Source: Halieaceae bacterium
GTDB lineage: Bacteria > Pseudomonadota > Gammaproteobacteria > Pseudomonadales > Halieaceae
Direction of reading: 5' to 3'
NCBI GenBank assembly: GCA_003331685.1
Contig: QOPK01000048.1
Span: 1 to 13,335, forward strand
Length of the DNA: 13,335 bases
Below the pieces are notes generated by a model. The model saw only the letters and a program-made list of their open reading frames with translations, made no database searches and was not told where the DNA came from. The translations under genes were made by a program, and so were the position numbers. This document shows, piece by piece, positions 8,518 through 13,335 of the stretch. The stretch's first letter is position 1. Each line of letters opens with the position of its first letter.

Positions 8518-9444
8518 ATGGACCTCTCAGAACTCACCGGCCACATCTGGCTCGATGGCGAAATGGTGCCCTGGCAGGAAGCGCGGGTTCATGTGCTGAC
8601 CCATACCTTTCACTATGGTCTGGGTGTTTTCGAAGGTGTTCGCGCGTACAAGACCTCCGAAGGGACGTCGATTTTCCGCCTTAAGGAGCACACCGACCGG
8701 TTGTTCCGTTCAGCACATATTGTGCGCATGGACATGCCCTACGACAAAGAGACCCTCAACGCCGCACAACGAGAGGTGGTCAGGGCAAACGATCTGGATG
8801 AGGCGTACATACGCCCCATGTGCTTCTTGGGTTCTGAGGGAATGGGCCTGCGTGCCGACAACCTCAAGACCCATGTCATGGTGGCGTCATGGGCGTGGCC
8901 TTCCTATATGGACCCCGAGGCGCGAGACCGCGGCATTCGCGTCGCGACGTCAAGTTACACCCGCCACCACGTCAATATCACAATGTGTAAAGCGAAGGCC
9001 AATGGCAACTACATCAACTCGATTTTGGCACTCAGAGAAGCACTGGATGCGGGCTTTGAGGAGGCCTTGCTTCTCGATAACGAGGGTTACGTTGCAGAGG
9101 GCAGTGGCGAGAATTTTTTCCTCATCCGTGATGGTGTTCTCTATACGCCCGAGCTGACCTCTTGTTTGGAGGGGATTACGCGAGACAGTATTTTCCGCAT
9201 TGCGGCGGATCAAGGCCTGACGGTCAGGGAAAAGCGGATTACCCGCGACGAAGTCTATGTCGCCGATGAGGCGTTCTTTACCGGCACCGCAGCAGAAGTG
9301 GTGCCAATCCGCGAGGTCGACAATCGCACGATCGGTAGCGGCATACGCGGTCCGATCACGGAAAAACTGCAAAGCATTTATCTAGAAGCCGTGCGTGGCG
9401 AGCAATCGCAGTACGCTGAGTGGTTGGCGCCGGTGGCTAACTAG
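8518..9444 (+). CDS. ilvE: Branched-chain amino-acid aminotransferase
   Basis: PLP-dependent enzyme that exchanges the amino group between glutamate and the keto acids of leucine, isoleucine and valine. The 308 residues match fold-type IV IlvE (E. coli 309). Seen in the sequence: FHYGLGVFEGVRAY near the N-terminus, MCKAKANGNYINS with Lys160 at the position of the E. coli PLP lysine, GYVAEGSGENFF, and TPELTSCLEGITRD. The start is well supported by AAAGGA ending 6 bases before the ATG. It supplies the last step of the pathway that leuA and ilvD in this window also serve. It lies 103 bp after glnE and 14 bp before the hydrolase gene, so it may belong to either or both transcripts. Confidence 0.98.
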   Translation: MDLSELTGHIWLDGEMVPWQEARVHVLTHTFHYGLGVFEGVRAYKTSEGTSIFRLKEHTDRLFRSAHIVRMDMPYDKETLNAAQREVVRANDLDEAYIRPMCFLGSEGMGLRADNLKTHVMVASWAWPSYMDPEARDRGIRVATSSYTRHHVNITMCKAKANGNYINSILALREALDAGFEEALLLDNEGYVAEGSGENFFLIRDGVLYTPELTSCLEGITRDSIFRIAADQGLTVREKRITRDEVYVADEAFFTGTAAEVVPIREVDNRTIGSGIRGPITEKLQSIYLEAVRGEQSQYAEWLAPVAN

Positions 9445-9458
9445 GCAACACGGGCCCG

Positions 9459-10265
9459 ATGCAAAGTCTTTCCAGTGGTGTTCAGTATCGGCACTGGCCA
9501 GTTGACGACGCCAAGGCCTGCCTGCTGCTTGCTCATGGTCTTGCAGAACATACTGGACGTTACGAGCATGTCGCTGCACGTTTCAATGAGCGCGGTGTGG
9601 CCGTGGTCGGCCCCGATCACATGGGACACGGTGCTTCGCCCGGCATTCGGGTTTACCTGAAGGCTTTCTCTGAGTATCTCGAACCGATGCAGGCACTGCG
9701 CGGTTGCATCGATGAGTGGTATCCGGGGCGGCCGGTGTTCCTGTTTGGCCACAGCATGGGGGGGCTTATCAGCGCCCACTTACTGCTCGAATCTCAGGCG
9801 GAGTTTCAGGGCGCGATGTTGTCGGGTCCTGCCTTTCACGCGGTGGATCCTGGGTCGGCACCACTGCTTTGGGTTGGCAGAGTGCTCAAGAAGGTACTAC
9901 CCAAGTTGGGGATGGTGTCGTTGGACGCTAATGGCGTGAGTCGCGACCCGGCGGTCGTGGCCGATTACCTTGCCGACCCTCTGGTCTATAACGGCAAGAT
10001 CACGACCGCCCTGGGCATTGAAATGTTGGATGCCATGGAGGTAGCTATTGCCCGGGCGGGCGAGATCACGTTGCCCATTTACATCGCCCATGGCGAGGCT
10101 GATGTGATGGCCGGGCCAGAGGGTTCCCAGGTTTTCTTTGACGCACTGGGTGCTCAGGATAAAAGCCTTGAATTCTGGCCGGGTCTTTACCACGAGATCC
10201 TTAATGAGCCTGAATCCGAGGAAGTGATTGCCCGTTACGTTAACTGGCTGGAAACGCATTTGTGA
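9459..10265 (+). CDS. Alpha/beta hydrolase, monoacylglycerol lipase-like
   Basis: A 268-residue cytoplasmic hydrolase (no signal peptide or membrane segment seen) of the serine aminopeptidase S33/Hydrolase_4 group, which includes monoacylglycerol lipases and PldB-type lysophospholipases. The oxyanion-hole motif HGLAEHTGRY at about 29-38 is the hallmark of the monoglyceride-lipase branch. The nucleophile is Ser99 in GHSMGG, the acid Asp215 in HGEADVMAG, and the base His245 in LYHEILNEPE. The triad is complete, so it should be active; the substrate is inferred, not shown. Only 14 bp separate it from ilvE and no strong Shine-Dalgarno is visible, and its stop overlaps the rmlD start by 4 bp (GTGA). 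It therefore appears to be co-translated with the rhamnose genes. Confidence 0.9.
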   Translation: MQSLSSGVQYRHWPVDDAKACLLLAHGLAEHTGRYEHVAARFNERGVAVVGPDHMGHGASPGIRVYLKAFSEYLEPMQALRGCIDEWYPGRPVFLFGHSMGGLISAHLLLESQAEFQGAMLSGPAFHAVDPGSAPLLWVGRVLKKVLPKLGMVSLDANGVSRDPAVVADYLADPLVYNGKITTALGIEMLDAMEVAIARAGEITLPIYIAHGEADVMAGPEGSQVFFDALGAQDKSLEFWPGLYHEILNEPESEEVIARYVNWLETHL

Positions 10266-11149
10266 GCGCTCAGCGGGCACTGGTGCTCGGTGCCGCGGGG
10301 CAGCTCGGCAAGGCATGCATGGGCTGCGTTCCTGAAATGGTCGCGGCAGAGGGGTTCAGCCGGGCGACCTGTGACGTGACTGATGACTTGGCGCTGCGCA
10401 GGATCATGGATGAAGTCGACCCCGATGTAGTGATCAATGCGGCGGCCTACACTGCGGTGGACGCCGCCGAGGATGACCCCGAATCGGCCGATGCTGTGAA
10501 CGCCGATGCCCCCGCCATGCTGGGTGCGCTGTGTGACCAGCGTGGTCTGCGCCTCGTGCATATCTCTACCGATTTTGTGTTTGATGGTCGCACACCGCGG
10601 CCATATGCCTCCGACGCAAACCCCTCGCCTCTGGGTGTTTATGGTGCGAGCAAGCGGCGGGGGGAGCAGGCGGTGCTCGCCAGTGGCGCGAGCCATGCCG
10701 TGCTGCGCACCAGCTGGGTTTATGGTCCCGGGGGGCGAAACTTTGTGCTGACGATGCTGCGACTGATGCGGGAGCAGGGCTATGTGCGCGTTGTGAGTGA
10801 TCAAATCGGTTCGCCGACCTCGGCCCGCGGTCTCGCAGAGATCTGCTGGTTGTTGGCGCTTAATGGCGATGCCCAGGGGGTGTTTCATTGGTCCGACGCG
10901 GGAGCAATCAGTTGGTACGACTTTGCCTGCGGTATCCACGACGAAGCCTTGGCGCTGCGTCTGCTCTCCGCGCCGGCAACGATTGAGCCGATTCCAACAG
11001 AGGCCTTTCCGACCAAAGCGCAGCGGCCCGCCTATAGCGTGCTCGACTGCGGTGACACCTGCAGCGCTCTCAATGTGGCTCAGCAGCCGTGGCGCGATGC
11101 GTTGCGCGATATGCTTCGGTCACAACAAAAACTCGAGGAAACAGTGTGA
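10262..11149 (+). CDS. rmlD: dTDP-4-dehydrorhamnose reductase
   Basis: Also called rfbD. It performs the last step to dTDP-L-rhamnose, reducing the 4-keto group with NAD(P)H. The 295-residue short-chain dehydrogenase shows the nucleotide-binding GAAGQLG at about 10-16, NAAAYTAVDAAEDD, the catalytic Thr103 in STDFVFDG, and the YxxxK pair Tyr127/Lys131 in YGASK. RTSWVYGPGGRNFV follows, as expected in the family. It starts with GTG at 10262, inside the hydrolase stop (GTGA overlap), with no other good start nearby. Its stop overlaps the rmlB ATG by one base (TGATG), so the two are almost certainly translationally coupled. Confidence 0.96.
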   Translation: MSAQRALVLGAAGQLGKACMGCVPEMVAAEGFSRATCDVTDDLALRRIMDEVDPDVVINAAAYTAVDAAEDDPESADAVNADAPAMLGALCDQRGLRLVHISTDFVFDGRTPRPYASDANPSPLGVYGASKRRGEQAVLASGASHAVLRTSWVYGPGGRNFVLTMLRLMREQGYVRVVSDQIGSPTSARGLAEICWLLALNGDAQGVFHWSDAGAISWYDFACGIHDEALALRLLSAPATIEPIPTEAFPTKAQRPAYSVLDCGDTCSALNVAQQPWRDALRDMLRSQQKLEETV

Positions 11150-12228
11150 TGGCGCGGTCATTGATGGTCACGGGCGGAGCGGGATTTATCGGCGTGAACT
11201 TCGTTTACCACTGGGCCGAAGCTCACCCAGACGACACGGTTATGGTGCTGGATGCGCTGACCTATGCGGGTAACCGTCTCAGTCTTCAACCTCTGGAGCA
11301 GAGCGGCCGCATTCATTTTGTCGAGGGCGATATCTGTGACGCCAATTTGGTCTCGCAGGTTATGGCTGACTACGACACCGACACTATTGTGCACTTTGCG
11401 GCAGAGAGCCACGTGGATCGCTCCATCACGGGGCCCGATGCGTTTATTCGCACCAATCTAGAGGGCACCCACACACTTCTGGCGGCGGCCCGCAACGCTT
11501 GGCTTTCAGGGTCGGGACGCGAACATCGGTTCCATCACGTCTCCACCGATGAGGTCTACGGTTCATTGGCGCCTGAAGACCCTGCATTCACTGAGACCAA
11601 GCGTTACGAGCCGAACTCGCCCTACTCAGCCAGTAAAGCAGGCAGTGACCACCTTGTGCGCGCTTACCAGCACACCTATGGCTTGCAGGTTTCTATCAGT
11701 AACTGTTCGAACAACTATGGACCCTACCATTTTCCCGAGAAACTGATTCCACTTTGCCTGACGCGAATCCTCGACGGGGGCGTGATTCCGGTGTACGGCG
11801 ATGGCAGTAATATCCGCGACTGGCTATACGTTGAAGATCACGCGCGGGGCATCGCCCGCATTCTGGAAGCCGGTACGCCCGGTGAGGTCTACAACATCGG
11901 CGGCCATAACGAGTGGGCTAATCTCGATATCGTGAACCTGCTGTGCCGCGTGATGGATGAGTGCTTTGCAAGTGATATAGAGTTGGCGACGCGGTTCCCC
12001 AATGCGCCTCAGGCGCGGGGTGAGCGCAGTGATTCGCTGATTGAGTTTGTCACAGACCGCGCCGGGCACGACTGGCGCTACGCCATCGATGCCTCAAAAA
12101 TCGAGCAAACACTGAGTTTCGTTCCCAGAGAGACCTTTGAGACGGGTTTAGCGAAAACAGTCGATTGGTATCTCGCCAACGAGGTCTGGTGGCGGCCGCT
12201 GCTTGAGCGAGCGGCCACCGCGCGCTAG
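11149..12228 (+). CDS. rmlB: dTDP-glucose 4,6-dehydratase
   Basis: Also called rfbB. It converts dTDP-glucose to dTDP-4-keto-6-deoxyglucose, the second step of the rhamnose pathway. The 359 residues are close to E. coli RfbB (361). Visible: the NAD-binding TGGAGFIG at 8-15, HFAAESHVDRSI at about 82-93, the catalytic Thr133-Asp134-Glu135 in VSTDEVYG, and YSASK with Tyr159/Lys163. Conserved NNYGPYHFPEKLIPL and DWLYVEDHARGI follow. I start at the ATG at 11149; GAGGA lies 9 bases upstream and the start overlaps the rmlD stop. The open frame before it (from 11089) lies within rmlD. The stop codon sits in the palindrome CTAG, which is also the rmlC stop on the other strand. Confidence 0.97.
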   Translation: MARSLMVTGGAGFIGVNFVYHWAEAHPDDTVMVLDALTYAGNRLSLQPLEQSGRIHFVEGDICDANLVSQVMADYDTDTIVHFAAESHVDRSITGPDAFIRTNLEGTHTLLAAARNAWLSGSGREHRFHHVSTDEVYGSLAPEDPAFTETKRYEPNSPYSASKAGSDHLVRAYQHTYGLQVSISNCSNNYGPYHFPEKLIPLCLTRILDGGVIPVYGDGSNIRDWLYVEDHARGIARILEAGTPGEVYNIGGHNEWANLDIVNLLCRVMDECFASDIELATRFPNAPQARGERSDSLIEFVTDRAGHDWRYAIDASKIEQTLSFVPRETFETGLAKTVDWYLANEVWWRPLLERAATAR

Positions 12229-12782
12229 ATCAATCCCTGATACAGCGGGCAATCCTGCCACGGAACTCCCGAGCGATCTTTTGTCGACAGCCGTGGTTCT
12301 TCACCTTCGGGGAGCGGCCATTCAATCCCGAGGGTCGGATCGTTCCAGGCCAGCGAGATTTCGCTCTCGGGATGATAATAGTCGGTGCACTTGTAGAGAA
12401 AATCCGCTGACTCAGTGAGCACATAAAAGCCGTGGGCGCAGCCGGGCGGCACCCACAGTTGCTCCTGTCCTTCTGCCGTCAACGTAACGCCATGCCACTG
12501 GCCACAGCTGGGTGACTCCGCCCGGCAATCAACGACGACGTCAAAGACGGCGCCAGAGGACACGCGCACCAGTTTTCCCTGGGGCTTTTCAGTCTGCAGG
12601 TGCAACCCGCGCAGAGTGCCTTGACTAGAGCGGCTGTGGTTGTCCTGCACAAAGGGGAGGTCGATACCTGCTGCCTGATAACGCTCAGCGCGCCAGGTCT
12701 CGAGAAAAAAGCCGCGGGCATCGCCGTGCACAGTCGGTGCTATCAGCGTGACGCCCGTCAGGGAGGTCGACTCAATCTTCAT
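12225..12782 (-). CDS. rmlC: dTDP-4-dehydrorhamnose 3,5-epimerase
   Basis: Also called rfbC. It epimerises C3 and C5 of dTDP-4-keto-6-deoxyglucose, the third step of the pathway. The 185 residues fit the single-cupin RmlC family. Seen: [12 protein letters not shown] at about 19-30, FVQDNHSRS, the active-site RGLHLQ with His61 as the expected general base, [20 protein letters not shown], and the conserved aromatic region [14 protein letters not shown] with Tyr130 as a likely catalytic acid. The ATG at 12782 overlaps the end of rmlA by 11 bp, so it is probably translated by coupling to rmlA; no clear Shine-Dalgarno precedes it. Its stop shares four bases with the rmlB stop. Confidence 0.96.
   Translation of the reverse strand: MKIESTSLTGVTLIAPTVHGDARGFFLETWRAERYQAAGIDLPFVQDNHSRSSQGTLRGLHLQTEKPQGKLVRVSSGAVFDVVVDCRAESPSCGQWHGVTLTAEGQEQLWVPPGCAHGFYVLTESADFLYKCTDYYHPESEISLAWNDPTLGIEWPLPEGEEPRLSTKDRSGVPWQDCPLYQGLI
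12228..12241 (-). repeat. 14-bp sequence repeated inverted at 2143-2156 (copy 2)
   Basis: The minus strand reads ATCAGGGATTGATC, covering the last codons of rmlC just before its stop and abutting the rmlB stop. It is identical to the copy at the lipoprotein/ilvD junction. Both copies lie at convergent gene ends. Confidence 0.4.
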
Positions 12783-13335
12783 CGAATATGGGCCCGCCCT
12801 CGCTGACCATGTTCTCTAGATAAGCGCCATAGCCGCTTTTAAAGAGCGGCGCTGCCAGTGCCAGCACCTCATCCGCGGTGATGTACCCCATCCGATAGGA
12901 GATCTCTTCCAGGCAGGCGACCTTCAAACCCTGCCTTTCTTCTATCACGCGGATGAAATTCCCTGCATCCAGCAGCGACTGATGCGTACCGGTATCCAGC
13001 CAGGCCGTGCCCTGGCCCATGACTTCCACCTGTAATGACCCCTGCTCAAGGTAGTGACGATTTACATCGGTAATCTCAAGCTCGCCGCGCTGTGACGGCG
13101 TGATGCCCTTTGCCACCGAAATGACGTCGTTGTCATAAAAATAAAGACCGGTCACCGCGTAATGAGACCTGGGAGCAGCGGGTTTTTCCTCAATACCAAT
13201 CGCACGCCCCTCGGCGTCGAACTCAACCACGCCGTAGCGCTCGGGGTCGTGCACGTAATAGGCAAATACGGAGGCGCCATCTTCGCGCTGCGCTGCGCGT
13301 CTGAGCTTACTGGTAAAGCCGGCGCCATAAAAAAT
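12772..13335 (-). CDS. rmlA: Glucose-1-phosphate thymidylyltransferase, C-terminal part (5' end outside window)
   Basis: Also called rfbA. It makes dTDP-glucose from glucose-1-phosphate and dTTP, the first and usually dTDP-rhamnose-inhibited step of the pathway. The frame is open to the window edge; 187 residues are visible, starting [11 protein letters not shown], of about 290 in a full protein. Conserved parts are [23 protein letters not shown] (about 48-52), [40 protein letters not shown] (the metal-binding Asp lies in WLDTGTH) and [15 protein letters not shown]. The GTG at 13254 is an internal Val codon, not a start. rmlC follows with an 11-bp overlap. Confidence 0.97.
   Translation of the reverse strand: MFYGAGFTSKLRRAAQREDGASVFAYYVHDPERYGVVEFDAEGRAIGIEEKPAAPRSHYAVTGLYFYDNDVISVAKGITPSQRGELEITDVNRHYLEQGSLQVEVMGQGTAWLDTGTHQSLLDAGNFIRVIEERQGLKVACLEEISYRMGYITADEVLALAAPLFKSGYGAYLENMVSEGGPIFDED

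Noticed and set aside
8615..9157. 180-codon open frame in another plus-strand frame inside ilvE
   Set aside because: Arg/Trp/Ser-rich product without motifs, wholly inside a well-supported ilvE.
10235..10939. 234-codon open frame on the minus strand inside rmlD
   Set aside because: Long but fully antisense to rmlD, His/Arg-rich with no recognisable motif, as expected for a shadow frame.
11089..11148. Upstream start for rmlB at 11089
   Set aside because: The added residues are an out-of-frame copy of rmlD coding sequence; the ATG at 11149 has a GAGGA and places the NAD-binding motif at the family-typical position.
1..13335. Search by eye for mobile elements, CRISPR arrays, tRNAs, phage or defence genes
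   Set aside because: No transposase, integrase, direct-repeat array, tRNA-like cloverleaf or toxin/antitoxin or defence motifs were seen; composition is even across the window.

Overview
The window is a gene-dense stretch (about 95% coding) of a bacterial chromosome of roughly 57-60% GC by eye. The genes read as core gammaproteobacterial metabolism: a long-form LeuA, an E. coli-type IlvD, a fused kinase-like/GNAT ArgA, a two-headed GlnE directly followed by IlvE (as in Pseudomonas and relatives), and a complete set of dTDP-rhamnose genes. A marine gammaproteobacterium near the Pseudomonas/Cellvibrionales (Halieaceae-like) branch is a plausible source. That placement is inferred from gene content and order, not from a search.

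Layout. Region 1 (1-2143, + strand) holds the 3' two thirds of leuA, then a 125-bp gap with a small UUCG hairpin, then a lipoprotein of the DUF6279 type. Region 2 (2133-5336, - strand) holds argA followed 60 bp later by ilvD; the ilvD stop overlaps the lipoprotein stop tail to tail. Region 3 (5337-5522) is the divergent argA/glnE control region, the longest non-coding stretch here, with two inverted repeats. Region 4 (5523-12228, + strand) runs glnE, ilvE, a monoacylglycerol-lipase-like alpha/beta hydrolase, rmlD and rmlB; the last three junctions are 14 bp, a 4-bp overlap and a 1-bp overlap, so at least ilvE to rmlB looks like one operon. Region 5 (12225-13335, - strand) is rmlA (5' end outside the window) and rmlC, overlapping by 11 bp and converging on rmlB.

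How the genes work together. LeuA, IlvD and IlvE are three steps of leucine/isoleucine/valine synthesis. ArgA makes N-acetylglutamate, the first step to arginine, and GlnE sets glutamine synthetase activity, so the first two thirds of the window centres on glutamate-linked amino-acid metabolism. RmlA, RmlB, RmlC and RmlD together turn glucose-1-phosphate and dTTP into dTDP-L-rhamnose for LPS or other surface glycans; the window probably ends at the edge of a surface-polysaccharide locus.

I found no mobile element, CRISPR array, tRNA, rRNA or convincing new system. No gene-free stretch exceeds 300 bp. The most interesting points concern arrangement: the rml pathway split into two convergent pairs that share a CTAG stop palindrome, a hydrolase translationally coupled to rmlD, and a 14-bp sequence found in inverted copies at both convergent gene junctions.
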